Shown: positions 21,930 to 31,741, numbered from the stretch's first letter. The stretch is DNA of 64,000 nt from Pelagibacterales bacterium SAG-MED28 (GCA_014653835.1 JACWDY010000001.1:1-64000), one strand, 5' to 3'. Notes: generated by a model from the sequence alone, not told the origin. Numbers and translations are program-made.

Positions 21930-22235
21930 ATGGCTAAAACTAGTGCAGTACAGAAGAATTTAAAAAGAATAAAATTAGTAAAAAAGTACAGAAAAAAAAG
22001 AGCTGCTTTAAAAAAAATTATAAATAATAAAAAATTGGAATTAGCTGAAAGATTTGAAGCACAATTAAAATTAAATAAATTACCAAAAAATTCTGCAAAA
22101 ATTAGAATTAGAAATAGATGTGAGGTGTCTGGTAGACCTCATGGAGTTTATAGAAAATTAAAAATATCAAGAATTGCCCTAAGAGATATGGCTTCTGCAG
22201 GCAAAATTCCTGGTATAACTAAATCAAGTTGGTAG
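21930..22235 (+). CDS. rpsN: 30S ribosomal protein S14 (zinc-free type)
   Basis: S14 is a late-assembling 30S head protein. The 101-aa product is the long form without the CxxC zinc sites of the short paralogue. Only one cysteine is present, in RNRCEVSGRPHG. The C-terminal segment RKLKISRIALRDMASAGKIPG is the family signature. Confidence 0.98.
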   Translation: MAKTSAVQKNLKRIKLVKKYRKKRAALKKIINNKKLELAERFEAQLKLNKLPKNSAKIRIRNRCEVSGRPHGVYRKLKISRIALRDMASAGKIPGITKSSW

Positions 22236-22242
22236 GAGAAAA

Positions 22243-22641
22243 ATGACATTTACAGACCCAATAGGAGATATGTTTTCAAGAATAAGAAATGGCCAGATGA
22301 GATCGCTAAATTCAGTTGAAATACCCTCATCAAATTTTAGAAAAAATATTTTAGAAATACTCAAGAACGAAGGGTATATTAAAGATTATTTTATTGAAAA
22401 AACAGAAAATAACAAAACGAGTTTGAAAATTTCTCTCAAATATTATGAAGGTGATCCTGTCATAAAAGAGATTAAAAGAATATCTAAACCTGGAAGAAGA
22501 GTTTATTCTAGAGCAACAAGTATCCCAAGAGTAATGAATGGCTTGGGTCTAGCAATTTTATCTACACCAAAAGGTGTTATGAGTGACGTTGAAGCTAGGA
22601 AGAAAAATATAGGTGGCGAAATAATTTGTAGGGTATTTTAA
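22243..22641 (+). CDS. rpsH: 30S ribosomal protein S8
   Basis: S8 is a primary 16S rRNA binder and in E. coli represses the spc operon. At 132 aa it has the DPIGDMFSRIRNGQ start and the C-terminal GLGLAILSTPKGVMSD signature. GGAG precedes the start by a few bases. One-base overlap with rplF. Confidence 0.98.
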   Translation: MTFTDPIGDMFSRIRNGQMRSLNSVEIPSSNFRKNILEILKNEGYIKDYFIEKTENNKTSLKISLKYYEGDPVIKEIKRISKPGRRVYSRATSIPRVMNGLGLAILSTPKGVMSDVEARKKNIGGEIICRVF

Positions 22642-23183
22642 TGTCTAAAATAGGAAAAAAAAACATTGTGATTCCAAAAGATGCTTCAATAAAAATTGAG
22701 GGATCAAACTTAACTATTTCTGGTCCCAAGGGAACAAAAAAATTAACTATTAATGATAAAATTTTTTCATCAACACAAAATGAAAATGAATTTCAAATTA
22801 ACCCATTAGAAAAAAAAATAGATAAAGAAACATCTGTTATGTGGGGTACATACAGAAGTTTAGTTAATAACGCAGTTATGGGCGTTTCCACTGGTCATGA
22901 AAAAATACTAGAAATTAGCGGAGTAGGTTTTAGGGCTAATTTAAAAGGAGAAGTTTTGAATTTACAAATTGGATTTAGTCATGATGTAAATTTCAAAATT
23001 CCAAAGGAGATCAAAATAATAGTTGAAAAACAAACAATAATTAAGATCAACGGAGTTGATAAAGAGTTAGTATCTAAAGTCGCTGCAGATATTAAAAATT
23101 TGAAGCCAGTAGAACCTTATAAAGCAAAAGGTATAAAAGAAAGAGGTCAATTCATTTTAAGAAAAGAAGGTAAAAAAAAATAA
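22641..23183 (+). CDS. rplF: 50S ribosomal protein L6
   Basis: L6 lies near the factor-binding site. The 180-aa protein has two tandem L6 domains and ends with the conserved EPYKAKGIKERGQFILRKEGKKK. Length normal. One-base overlaps on both sides. Confidence 0.98.
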   Translation: MSKIGKKNIVIPKDASIKIEGSNLTISGPKGTKKLTINDKIFSSTQNENEFQINPLEKKIDKETSVMWGTYRSLVNNAVMGVSTGHEKILEISGVGFRANLKGEVLNLQIGFSHDVNFKIPKEIKIIVEKQTIIKINGVDKELVSKVAADIKNLKPVEPYKAKGIKERGQFILRKEGKKK

Positions 23184-23536
23184 TGAAAAAAATTAACAAT
23201 AAAATAAAAAGAAAATTAAGAAATAGGAAAAAATTAAAAAGTGTAAATGTTAATAGATACAGAATATCTGTAACCAAATCATTAAATAATCTATTTGCGC
23301 AAATAATTGATGATAAACAAAAAAAAACTTTAGTTTCTGCTTCATCAATTGAGAAGGAAATTAAATCAAAAAAAGTAAAAAAGATTGAAAAATCAAGTCT
23401 GATAGGGGAAATATTAGCTAAGAGAGCTAAGGACAAAAATATTAATGAAGTATATTTTGATAGAGGTGAATATAAATATCACGGTAGAGTTAAGATATTC
23501 GCAGAAACTCTAAGAAAGAATGGATTAAAATTTTAA
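23183..23536 (+). CDS. rplR: 50S ribosomal protein L18
   Basis: L18 binds 5S rRNA with L5. The 117-aa protein has a strongly basic N-terminal stretch, then [20 protein letters not shown] and the C-terminal [27 protein letters not shown] signature (FDRGxYxYHGRV). Complete. Confidence 0.97.
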   Translation: MKKINNKIKRKLRNRKKLKSVNVNRYRISVTKSLNNLFAQIIDDKQKKTLVSASSIEKEIKSKKVKKIEKSSLIGEILAKRAKDKNINEVYFDRGEYKYHGRVKIFAETLRKNGLKF

Positions 23537-23537
23537 T

Positions 23538-24056
23538 ATGGCTGAAAATAAAAAAATTGAAAGCGACATAAAAGAAAAATTAGTAGCAATTAATAGGATA
23601 ACGAAGGTTGTAAAAGGAGGAAGAAGATTTGGCTTCGCTGCGTTGGTTGTAGTTGGTAATCAAAAGGGATCAGTTGGTATAGGACAAGGTAAATCAAAAC
23701 AAGTACCAGATGCAATAAAAAAAGCTACAGAAGATGCTAAGAGAAATTTAATTAAAATTCCTTTAAAAGACGGAAGAACTCTTCACCATGATGTGAAAGG
23801 AAAAAACGGTTCAGGTAAAGTTTTTTTAAGATCAGCACCAGCTGGTACAGGAATAATTGCCGGTGGAGCAATACGTTCTGTATGTGAAGTTTTAGGTATC
23901 CAAGATGTTGTTGCAAAATCACTTGGATCAGCAAATCCACATAATGTGTTAAAAGCTTGCGTGAATGGTTTAAAATCTCAAAATTCTCCAAAAATTTTAT
24001 CAGCCATAAGAGGAAAAAAAATTTCAGATATTGTACTAAAAAGAGAGGTTAAATAA
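23538..24056 (+). CDS. rpsE: 30S ribosomal protein S5
   Basis: S5 acts in translational fidelity and mRNA unwinding. The 172-aa protein has the dsRNA-binding-like N-terminal domain ([21 protein letters not shown]) and the C-terminal domain. In most bacteria rpmD (L30) comes next; here rplO follows with a one-base overlap, so L30 is absent from this locus. Confidence 0.98.
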   Translation: MAENKKIESDIKEKLVAINRITKVVKGGRRFGFAALVVVGNQKGSVGIGQGKSKQVPDAIKKATEDAKRNLIKIPLKDGRTLHHDVKGKNGSGKVFLRSAPAGTGIIAGGAIRSVCEVLGIQDVVAKSLGSANPHNVLKACVNGLKSQNSPKILSAIRGKKISDIVLKREVK

Positions 24057-24508
24057 TGCAACTAAATAATTTAACAAAAATTAACAAAAAAAAAATTAGA
24101 GTTGGTAGAGGTATAGGATCTGGTAAAGGAAAAACCTCCTCTAGGGGTCATAAAGGTCAGAAATCTAGATCAGGTGTAGCTATAAAAAGTTTTGAAGGTG
24201 GTCAAATGCCTTTATACAGAAGATTACCTAAAAGAGGATTTAAATCAATAAATAAAAATATAACTGCAATTTTAAACCTTTCTAAAATACAAAATATTTT
24301 AGATAAATCTAAAAACGATGTTAAGAATACTTTAGATTTAAAAATCTTAAAAGAAAAAAAATTAGTAAATAAAAAATTCAAAAAATTAAAGATTTTAGGA
24401 ACTGGTGAAATTAAAAAAAATTTGGAAATATCTGCCCATTTTGCTTCAAAACAAGCTTTATCAAAAATAGAGAAAGCAGGTGGTAAAATTAGCATAATTA
24501 AAAAATAA
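24056..24508 (+). CDS. rplO: 50S ribosomal protein L15
   Basis: L15 is a late-assembly 50S protein with an extended glycine-rich N-terminal arm. The 150-aa product has the GRGIGSGKGKTSSRGHKGQKSR arm in its first 45 residues and the C-terminal KIEKAGGKI signature. It directly precedes secY, as in other bacteria. Confidence 0.97.
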   Translation: MQLNNLTKINKKKIRVGRGIGSGKGKTSSRGHKGQKSRSGVAIKSFEGGQMPLYRRLPKRGFKSINKNITAILNLSKIQNILDKSKNDVKNTLDLKILKEKKLVNKKFKKLKILGTGEIKKNLEISAHFASKQALSKIEKAGGKISIIKK

Positions 24509-24514
24509 TAAATT

Positions 24515-25819
24515 ATGTCAAGTGAAACAATCAATACAGCCGGTGCTTTTAGTCAAGCTAAAGACTTAAGAAATAGAATATTATTTACAATTCTATTATT
24601 AATAGTTTATCGATTAGGCACTTATGTACCTCTATCAGGAATTGATCCTTCGGCATTAAAAGAAATTATGGCTTCAAGTCAAAAAGGTCTTTTAGGAATG
24701 TTTAATATGTTTTCGGGTGGAGCTGTTACTAGAATGGCAATTTTTGCTCTTGGTATAATGCCATATATCTCTTCATCAATAATAGTACAATTACTTACTG
24801 GCGTTTCCGACTATTTTAAAAGTCTTAAAGAGCAAGGTGAAATTGGACGAAAAAAAATTACTCAAATCACAAGGTATGGAACTGTCTTAATTGCTTGTCT
24901 TCAAGGATACGGTGTTTCAGTAGGTTTAGAAAACGCTGGAAATTTAGTAATTGAACCTGGAATGTCTTTTAGAATTATTACAACTATTTCACTTGTTGCT
25001 GGTACTACTTTTTTAATGTGGTTAGGAGAACAAATTACTTTAAGAGGAGTTGGAAATGGAATTTCTTTAATTATTTTTTCTGGTATTGTAGCTGAGATTC
25101 CTAGGGCTCTAGCATCAACTTTCGAACTTGGAAGAACTGGAGCACTATCTGCTGTTATGATAGTTGGAATATTTGTTTTAGTTATTTTAACAGTTTTATT
25201 TATAGTGTTTTTTGAAAGGGCAATGAGAAAAATATTAATTAATTATCCTAAAAGACAAGTGGGTAACAAAATGTACGGAGGCGAGTCATCACATCTGCCA
25301 TTAAAAATTAATACGGCAGGAGTAATTCCAGCAATATTTGCTTCTGCATTACTACTTTTACCTATTACAATTTCTAATTTTGGTTTTGCTGAGTCAGATA
25401 CATTTTTAAAAATTTCATCAATGTTTACTCAAGGACAGCCTCTTTATATGTTATTATACGCTTCAGGAATAATTTTCTTTTCATTTTTTTACACATCAAT
25501 TGTCTTTAATCCAAAGGAAACAGCTGAAAATCTACGAAAGTATGGAGGATATATTCCAGGCATTAGACCGGGAGAAAGAACTGCAGAGTATATAGATACA
25601 ATTTTAATGAGATTAACAACAGTTGGTGCCATGTATTTAACATTTGTTTGTTTAATGCCAGAATTCTTAATTGCCAAGTATCCCATCCCATTTTATTTAG
25701 GAGGTACGTCAATATTAATTGTAGTAGTAGTAGCTATGGATACTGTTACACAAGTTCAAACAAGATTAATGAGCTCACAATATGAGTCTTTAATTAAAAA
25801 AACTAAATTTGGTAAATAG
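24515..25819 (+). CDS. secY: Protein translocase channel subunit SecY
   Basis: SecY is the pore of the Sec export and membrane-insertion machinery. The 434-aa protein has about ten hydrophobic spans. Conserved features include YRLGTYVPLSGID near residue 30, the plug/TM2 region (NMFSGGAVTRMAIFALGIMPYIS) and the cytosolic loop with GIRPGERTAEYID. No rpmJ or infA follows; adk does. Confidence 0.98.
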   Translation: MSSETINTAGAFSQAKDLRNRILFTILLLIVYRLGTYVPLSGIDPSALKEIMASSQKGLLGMFNMFSGGAVTRMAIFALGIMPYISSSIIVQLLTGVSDYFKSLKEQGEIGRKKITQITRYGTVLIACLQGYGVSVGLENAGNLVIEPGMSFRIITTISLVAGTTFLMWLGEQITLRGVGNGISLIIFSGIVAEIPRALASTFELGRTGALSAVMIVGIFVLVILTVLFIVFFERAMRKILINYPKRQVGNKMYGGESSHLPLKINTAGVIPAIFASALLLLPITISNFGFAESDTFLKISSMFTQGQPLYMLLYASGIIFFSFFYTSIVFNPKETAENLRKYGGYIPGIRPGERTAEYIDTILMRLTTVGAMYLTFVCLMPEFLIAKYPIPFYLGGTSILIVVVVAMDTVTQVQTRLMSSQYESLIKKTKFGK

Positions 25820-25827
25820 TAAGATTA

Positions 25828-26400
25828 ATGAATATTGTAATCTTTGGACCACCTGGTGCTGGCAAAGGCACGCAATCAAATTTTATTGCGAACAAATTCC
25901 AATTACATCAGTTATCAACTGGTGATTTATTAAGAAAAGAGATCAAAGATAAAACTAAATTAGGTAATGAAATATCGTCAATAATAAATTCAGGAAATTT
26001 AGTTTCTAACCAAATTGTAAGCGATTTAATTGAAAAATATATATCTAATTCAATTTATAAAGATAGATTAATATTTGACGGGTATCCAAGAAATTTAAGT
26101 CAAGCTAAAAATTTAAATACTCTTTTGATTAAATATGATCAACAAATAGATATGGTTTTAAAGCTATCTGTAAGTTTAAAAACAATTGTCAAAAGAATAT
26201 CAGATAGAAAAAATTTGGAGAAAAGAGCTGATGACAATGAAGACATAGCAATAAAGAGATTTCAAATGTATGAAAAAAATATAGATCCAGTTATTAGTTT
26301 CTATAAAGAAACAAATTTGCTTAAAGTAGTCAATGGTGAGACATCTATATCTGAAATTAGCAATGAAATAAGCCGCTTAATTGAAGGTATCAAGGGTTGA
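25828..26400 (+). CDS. adk: Adenylate kinase
   Basis: Interconverts ATP plus AMP with two ADP. The 190-aa protein is the short form. The P-loop GPPGAGKGT is at residues 7-15, the AMP-binding STGDLLR near 31-37 and FDGYPRN near 83. The lid around residue 125-135 is only a short loop with no cysteines, so there is no zinc lid. Position after secY is conserved. The -35 of a candidate promoter for rpsM overlaps its stop codon. Confidence 0.97.
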   Translation: MNIVIFGPPGAGKGTQSNFIANKFQLHQLSTGDLLRKEIKDKTKLGNEISSIINSGNLVSNQIVSDLIEKYISNSIYKDRLIFDGYPRNLSQAKNLNTLLIKYDQQIDMVLKLSVSLKTIVKRISDRKNLEKRADDNEDIAIKRFQMYEKNIDPVISFYKETNLLKVVNGETSISEISNEISRLIEGIKG

Positions 26401-26424
26401 CTTTGAGAGATTAGACAATATAAA
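26397..26424 (+). promoter_or_regulatory. Candidate promoter for rpsM-rpsK-rpoA-rplQ
   Basis: TTGACT (26397-26402) overlaps the adk stop codon and is followed after 16 nt by TATAAA (26419-26424), 27 nt before the rpsM ATG. Transcription would start near 26431. This would let the alpha cluster be expressed independently of the long upstream operon. Motif evidence only. Confidence 0.55.
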
Positions 26425-26451
26425 TACGCAGGATAAGAAATTCATTAAAAT

Positions 26452-26835
26452 ATGGCTCGTATAGCAGGGATAAACATTCCACAAAATAAAGTTGTTAGTA
26501 TAGCTTTAACATACATCCATGGTATTGGCCTGCATTCATCAAAGCAAATATGTAAACAATTACAAATACCCTCGTCGAAAAGAGTTAACGAATTATCAGA
26601 AGAACAGGTATTAAAAATTAGGGAATTTATTGATGCCAATCATAAAGTTGAGGGAGATTTAAGAAGGGAAATTTCAGTAAATATTAAAAGACTAGTTGAT
26701 TTAGCTTGTTACAGAGGATCGAGACATAAAAAAAAATTACCAGTAAGAGGTCAAAGAACACAATGTAATGCCAGAACTAGAAAAGGAAAAGCAATCGCAA
26801 TAGCTGGTAAAAAATTAACTCCTTTAAAAAAATAG
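26452..26835 (+). CDS. rpsM: 30S ribosomal protein S13
   Basis: S13 contacts the P-site tRNA and forms bridges to L5. The 127-aa protein begins [15 protein letters not shown] and has the C-terminal [13 protein letters not shown] basic tail. It opens the alpha cluster after a 51-nt gap that holds a candidate promoter. Confidence 0.98.
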   Translation: MARIAGINIPQNKVVSIALTYIHGIGLHSSKQICKQLQIPSSKRVNELSEEQVLKIREFIDANHKVEGDLRREISVNIKRLVDLACYRGSRHKKKLPVRGQRTQCNARTRKGKAIAIAGKKLTPLKK

Positions 26836-26842
26836 ATTTAAA

Positions 26843-27298
26843 ATGAATAAAAAAAACGAAAAGGTTGAAAAAAAGGTTGAAAATAAAGAATTAAAAAAAG
26901 CAGAGTCTAAAAAAATTAGCTCATTTAAAAAAAAGAAAAAAGTTGGAAAAAATATTACTTCTGGAATTGCTTATGTTTATTCTACATTTAACAACACAAT
27001 AATATCAATAGCAGATGAAAATGGTAATGTTGTATCATGGTCTTCAGCTGGTGCCAAAGGTTTTAAAGGTTCTAGAAAATCAACACCTTATGCAGCACAA
27101 GTAGCAGCTGACGATGCTGGGGCTAAAGCATTTGATCAAGGCCTAAGAACTTTAACTGTTCAAGTAAAAGGACCCGGGTCTGGAAGAGAAACTGCTTTAA
27201 GATCTTTACAATCTAGAGGTTTTAAAATTTTATCAATTAAAGACACTACACCTATGCCACATAATGGTGCGAGACCACCTAAAAGAAGGAGAGTATAA
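26843..27298 (+). CDS. rpsK: 30S ribosomal protein S11
   Basis: S11 lines the E-site/platform region. The product is 151 aa against about 129 for the family. The extra length is an N-terminal tail of about 35 residues made almost only of Lys, Glu, Asn and Ser. The core from [16 protein letters not shown] to the C-terminal [13 protein letters not shown] is intact. The usual start would be at an internal residue, but no better ATG is visible there. Confidence 0.96.
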   Translation: MNKKNEKVEKKVENKELKKAESKKISSFKKKKKVGKNITSGIAYVYSTFNNTIISIADENGNVVSWSSAGAKGFKGSRKSTPYAAQVAADDAGAKAFDQGLRTLTVQVKGPGSGRETALRSLQSRGFKILSIKDTTPMPHNGARPPKRRRV

Positions 27299-28332
27299 TG
27301 CAAACAACGTCAAATATTATAGACAAAAATTGGAAAGCTTTAATTAAACCCAACAAGTTAGAAATTTCAAGTAATGAAGATAAAACTGTTGCCAAAGTTA
27401 TTGCAGAACCTTTAGAAAAAGGTTTTGGTCAAACAATTGGAAATTCTTTAAGAAGAATACTATTATCATCAATTCAAGGTGCCGCTGTTACAGCTATTCA
27501 AATTGATGGAGTTTTACATGAATTTTCGTCTATTAAGGGAGTAAGAGAAGATGTTACTGATATTGTTTTAAATGTTAAAAATTTAGCAATTAAATCATCA
27601 TCCTCAAGTTCAAAAAAAATTATTTTAGATATAAAAGGTCCTAAGGAAGTTAAAGCGAAAGATATAACTTTAGTTCCAGAAATTGAAATCTTAAATCCAG
27701 AACAAACCATATGTAATTTAGATGAAAAAACTAATTTTCATATGGAATTGATGGTTAGTAATGGAAAAGGCTACGTACAGTCACCAAAAAATAAAACAGA
27801 TGACAGTCCTCTTGGATTAATTTCAATAGATTCCTTATTTAGTCCTGTTAAAAAAGTTTCTTTTTCTGTAGAAAATACTAGAGCAGGAAGTGCTTTAGAT
27901 TACGATAAATTAATTATGATAGTTGAAACTAATGGCACAGTTGATGCCGAAGACGCTATTGCTTACTCAGCAAGAATTTTTCAAGATCAATTATCGATGT
28001 TTGTTAATTTTGAGGATCCTCAAGAAGTTGTAAAGGAAACTGCATCTAAAGAGCCAGAGTTTAATAGAAATTTATTGAAGAGAGTCGAAGAACTCGAATT
28101 ATCCGTTAGATCAATGAATTGTTTAAAAAATGACAATATTATCTACATAGGTGATTTAGTTCAAAAAACTGAACCGGAAATGTTAAGGACACCAAATTTC
28201 GGAAGAAAATCATTAAATGAAATAAAAGAGGTGCTAAATACTATGTCTCTATATTTAGGAATGGAAATTCCAAACTGGCCACCTGACAATATTGCTGAAT
28301 TATCAAAAAAATTAGAAGAAAATAATTATTAA
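27298..28332 (+). CDS. rpoA: DNA-directed RNA polymerase subunit alpha
   Basis: Alpha dimer scaffolds RNA polymerase assembly, and its C-terminal domain contacts UP elements and activators. The 344-aa protein has the N-terminal dimerisation domain ([26 protein letters not shown]) and a C-terminal domain at about residues 255-330 with the helix-hairpin-helix segment [14 protein letters not shown]. One-base overlaps with rpsK and rplQ. Confidence 0.99.
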   Translation: MQTTSNIIDKNWKALIKPNKLEISSNEDKTVAKVIAEPLEKGFGQTIGNSLRRILLSSIQGAAVTAIQIDGVLHEFSSIKGVREDVTDIVLNVKNLAIKSSSSSSKKIILDIKGPKEVKAKDITLVPEIEILNPEQTICNLDEKTNFHMELMVSNGKGYVQSPKNKTDDSPLGLISIDSLFSPVKKVSFSVENTRAGSALDYDKLIMIVETNGTVDAEDAIAYSARIFQDQLSMFVNFEDPQEVVKETASKEPEFNRNLLKRVEELELSVRSMNCLKNDNIIYIGDLVQKTEPEMLRTPNFGRKSLNEIKEVLNTMSLYLGMEIPNWPPDNIAELSKKLEENNY

Positions 28333-28781
28333 TGAGACACGGATTAGGTTACAGAAAATTAAATAAAACAAGTGAACATCGCAAGGCTTTATTTAAGAAT
28401 ATGTTAAATTCTTTAATTAAATACGAACAAATTATAACCACTCTTCCTAAAGCAAAAGAGCTCAAACCCCAAATTGATAAAGTTATAACTATTGGAAAAA
28501 AAAATATTTTAAGTAATAAAAAAAAATTGTTTTCAAAACTGCAAGATAAAAAATCAGTTACTAAAGTTTTTGTTGAATTATCAAAAAGATATAGCTCAAG
28601 AAAAGGTGGCTATTCAAGAGTTTTAAAAGCAGGTTTTAGAACTGGGGATGACGCACCAATGGCAGTTATTGAATTAGTGGATCGAAATCCTGATGCCAAG
28701 AAAGTTGATAAACCTAAAAAAGTAGAAACAAAAAATAAAAAAACTGAGCCTCAAGCCGAAGCAAAAGTCGCAAGCAAATAA
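28332..28781 (+). CDS. rplQ: 50S ribosomal protein L17
   Basis: L17 surrounds the tunnel exit. The core of about 120 residues begins [25 protein letters not shown] and ends near VDRNPDA. A Lys/Glu/Ala-rich tail of about 28 residues follows. It closes the alpha cluster, and no terminator is visible in the 11 nt before the next gene. Confidence 0.98.
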   Translation: MRHGLGYRKLNKTSEHRKALFKNMLNSLIKYEQIITTLPKAKELKPQIDKVITIGKKNILSNKKKLFSKLQDKKSVTKVFVELSKRYSSRKGGYSRVLKAGFRTGDDAPMAVIELVDRNPDAKKVDKPKKVETKNKKTEPQAEAKVASK

Positions 28782-28792
28782 TTTAAGTTTAC

Positions 28793-29692
28793 ATGCCCAA
28801 ATCTTTTACCGTGGATGACGAATATCACAACACACGATTGGATAAATGGTTCCACCAAAAAGTTATTAATTTACCACACTCTCTAATAGAAAAAATTATT
28901 AGGAAGAACAAAATCAAAGTAAACAAAAAAAAAACAAAAACATCGTACAGAGTACAAACAGGCGATTTAATTGATATTTATGATATTTCAAAATTTAAAC
29001 CTTTAAATAAAGAAAAAAAAATAAAATATAAACCAAAAAAAAAAGAACTAAATAAATATGAGGATTATGTAATTGAGGATAATCCAAATTTTATAGTTAT
29101 CAATAAACCATCAGGTATTGCAGTTCAGCCCGGAACAAGGTCCTTTAAAAATATTATTGATATTTTGAAAGACACTAAATATTTTGAGAATACAAAGCCC
29201 TACATTGTACACAGAATCGATAAAGATACATCTGGAATTTTAATAATAGCAAAAAATAGAAAGTTTGCTCAATTGTTTACTTCTTTATTTAGAATAAGAA
29301 AAATGCATAAAACTTACTTAGCTCTAGTATATGGAAAAGTTAATAATTCTATAAAGACTATGAGAGATGAATTAGTTTATTATGAAAATAATAATAAAAT
29401 AATTCAAAAAGCTATTTCGAATCTAAAGGTAATAAAATCTAATGAAGGATATTCTTATGTTGAATTGAATCCTATAACTGGACGAAAACATCAATTACGT
29501 AAACAACTTTTAAATATTGGTAATCCAATTATTGGCGATGATAAATATTTTGTAAATAATCGAAAAAAAATAAAAATTAAAAATCTTATGTTACATGCAT
29601 ATAAAATAAAGTTTATGATAAATAATATTCAGTATAATTTTAAAGCAAAATATAATAATTTTTTTGAAAGTTTTTTAAAAAATAATTTTTAA
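28793..29692 (+). CDS. RluC/RluD-family 23S rRNA pseudouridine synthase
   Basis: Converts specific uridines in 23S rRNA to pseudouridine. The 299-aa protein has an N-terminal S4 RNA-binding domain (about residues 1-65) and a catalytic domain with HRIDKDTSG at residues 140-148, where D143 is the expected catalytic aspartate, plus GRKHQLRKQL near 240. Family members at this level are RluC or RluD; RluC is more likely, but I cannot decide. It follows rplQ by 11 nt and its stop overlaps the lipB stop on the other strand by 4 nt. Confidence 0.92.
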   Translation: MPKSFTVDDEYHNTRLDKWFHQKVINLPHSLIEKIIRKNKIKVNKKKTKTSYRVQTGDLIDIYDISKFKPLNKEKKIKYKPKKKELNKYEDYVIEDNPNFIVINKPSGIAVQPGTRSFKNIIDILKDTKYFENTKPYIVHRIDKDTSGILIIAKNRKFAQLFTSLFRIRKMHKTYLALVYGKVNNSIKTMRDELVYYENNNKIIQKAISNLKVIKSNEGYSYVELNPITGRKHQLRKQLLNIGNPIIGDDKYFVNNRKKIKIKNLMLHAYKIKFMINNIQYNFKAKYNNFFESFLKNNF

Positions 29693-30300
29693 ATACTATT
29701 TATATTCTTTATGAAAATATTAGCTAGTTTTTGGTCAAAATTTTTTGGCTTAATTGATTTTTCTTTATTAATCGAAGTAATTTTTTTATTATCTAGACCA
29801 CATGGAATGATACTTAAATATTGATTTAAATTATTTGAAATATTTATTGAACAACCGTGGAATGCAATCCATCTAGAAACTCTAAGACCGATAGCAGCAA
29901 TTTTTTTATTTTTAACCCATATACCAATATTCTTTTTATCTTTTTTTGCATTGATCTTGTAAATTTTAAGAAATTGGATAATACTTTTTTCGATAGCATT
30001 TATTAACTTCCTTATATCTTTTTTTCTTGTGTTTAAATCTATAACAAAATAAATAATTTTTTGATTTGGGTTATGTAGTGTAATTTTACCACCTCTATTA
30101 GTTTTTATAATTTTGATTTTTTTGTCCAAAATTTCTTTTTTATTAAAACTTACTCCTGCTGTATAAGTTGTTGGATGTTCTAAAATCCATATAAACTCTT
30201 TATTTTTACCTGATTTTACTTCTTCAACTCTCTTATTCATAAAAAGCATTGCCTTTTTATAGGAAACTCTTTTTTTACTTATTATAATTTCTATACTCAT
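29689..30300 (-). CDS. lipB: Octanoyltransferase LipB
   Basis: Transfers octanoyl from acyl carrier protein to lipoyl domains, the first step of lipoate synthesis. The 203-aa protein has EHPTTYTAG near residue 41, the RGGKITLHNPNQ loop near 69, the KIAAIGLRV lysine segment near 133 and the cysteine of IIPCGL near 168, which form the Lys-Cys pair of the family. lipA is not in the window. It diverges from mgtE. Confidence 0.93.
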   Translation of the reverse strand: MSIEIIISKKRVSYKKAMLFMNKRVEEVKSGKNKEFIWILEHPTTYTAGVSFNKKEILDKKIKIIKTNRGGKITLHNPNQKIIYFVIDLNTRKKDIRKLINAIEKSIIQFLKIYKINAKKDKKNIGIWVKNKKIAAIGLRVSRWIAFHGCSINISNNLNQYLSIIPCGLDNKKITSINKEKSIKPKNFDQKLANIFIKNINSI

Positions 30301-30324
30301 TTAAATTGAATTTTATCAGTTAAT

Positions 30325-30337
30325 AGACTAATAGTCT
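30325..30337. promoter_or_regulatory. Perfect dyad between lipB and mgtE
   Basis: AGACTA, one base, TAGTCT form a perfect 13-nt dyad in the 61-nt divergent intergenic region, 24 nt before the mgtE start. It could be an operator or a short 5' UTR hairpin. No regulator is known, so the function is open. An AGGGG ribosome-binding site for mgtE follows it. Confidence 0.3.
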
Positions 30338-30361
30338 CAAAAAAAACTTTAAGGGGTATTT

Positions 30362-31741
30362 ATGGCTTTACTAAAATCAACAGGTAGTAAAAAAGTTAAT
30401 TTAGATTTTAATAAAGAATTCATTAATACTTTTAGCGCCAATATTGAGAGCAAAAACGTAGATTTTATCAATCAAACCCTTAAAGACTTACATGAAGCAG
30501 ATATAGCTAATTTAATTGAGAATTTAAATTCAGATACTAGAACAAAGTTAATAGAAATCGAATCTTTTAATATAGAACCTGAAATATTCATAGAATTAAA
30601 TGAATCTATTCAAAGTGAAGTATTACAATTATTATCAATAGATTCGTTAATTAAAATAATTAAAAGATTAGAATCGGATAATGCCATAAAGATTCTTGAA
30701 AATTTATCTAAACAAATTAAGGAAAAAGTACTTGAGAAACTTCCACCTAAAGATAAATTTTTACTTCAAGAAGGTTTAAGCTATCCTGAGGATTCAGCTG
30801 CTAGAATAATGCAAAGAGAGTTTACTGCAGTACCAAGTAATTGGACTGTAGGACAAACTATAGATTATTTAAGAGAGGATAAAGAATTACCTGAAGAGTT
30901 TCTGGAAATTTTTATTGTAGACAATGATTTTAAGCCAATTGGTACTGTTCCATCCTCAAGGGTTTTAAGAACCTCAAGAGACTCAAAGATGAACTCTATA
31001 ATGTCTCAAATGCCGGTCTTGATTTCCGTCAACATGGATAAAGAAGAAGTAGGACATGCTTTTGAAAATTATAATTTGGTATCCGCAGGTGTAGTTAACA
31101 AAGAAAATAAACTAGTTGGAATGATTACAGCAGATGATGTTGTTACTGTTGTTCAAGAAGAAGCCGAAGAAGACACATTAAGATTAGCTGGGGTAGGAGA
31201 TGAGGAAATAACTGATAGCGTTATGTTAAAAACAAAACGAAGATTTAATTGGCTTTTATTAAATTTATTTACTGCTCTTTTAGCTACTTGGGTAATAAGC
31301 TTTTTTGGAGCATCTATTGAACAAATGGTTGCTTTAGCATTTCTTATGCCAATAGTTGCTTCAATGGGCGGGAATGCAGGTATGCAAACTTTAGCTGTGA
31401 CTATAAGAGCAATAGCAACAAAAGAACTTTCAAAAAGTAATTTTAATCGTGTAGTAGGTAAAGAATTTCTTATTGGAATTTTAAATGGAATAATATTTGC
31501 AATAATTACCGCAGTAATTGTTCAATTTTGGTTTAAAGATATTAATCTTTCAATATTAATTGGAATATCTATGATTTTAAATATGATTGTCGCCGGACTT
31601 TTTGGGATTTTGGTACCTGTCTCACTTAAAAAATTGAATATTGACCCAGCTTTAGCTTCAAGTGTTTTTGTTACAACAATAACTGACGTTATAGGATTCT
31701 TATCATTTCTAGGATTGGGATCTGTTTACTTTTTAAATTAA
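30362..31741 (+). CDS. mgtE: Magnesium transporter MgtE
   Basis: Inner-membrane Mg2+ channel gated by cytosolic Mg2+. The 459-aa protein has the helical N domain (about residues 30-140), a CBS pair (about 145-265, including AGVVNKENKLVGMITADDVV) and a C-terminal membrane domain with five hydrophobic spans, including the pore segment PIVASMGGNAGMQTLAV. It stands alone, divergent from lipB and convergent with panC (4-nt overlap of stops). Confidence 0.95.
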   Translation: MALLKSTGSKKVNLDFNKEFINTFSANIESKNVDFINQTLKDLHEADIANLIENLNSDTRTKLIEIESFNIEPEIFIELNESIQSEVLQLLSIDSLIKIIKRLESDNAIKILENLSKQIKEKVLEKLPPKDKFLLQEGLSYPEDSAARIMQREFTAVPSNWTVGQTIDYLREDKELPEEFLEIFIVDNDFKPIGTVPSSRVLRTSRDSKMNSIMSQMPVLISVNMDKEEVGHAFENYNLVSAGVVNKENKLVGMITADDVVTVVQEEAEEDTLRLAGVGDEEITDSVMLKTKRRFNWLLLNLFTALLATWVISFFGASIEQMVALAFLMPIVASMGGNAGMQTLAVTIRAIATKELSKSNFNRVVGKEFLIGILNGIIFAIITAVIVQFWFKDINLSILIGISMILNMIVAGLFGILVPVSLKKLNIDPALASSVFVTTITDVIGFLSFLGLGSVYFLN

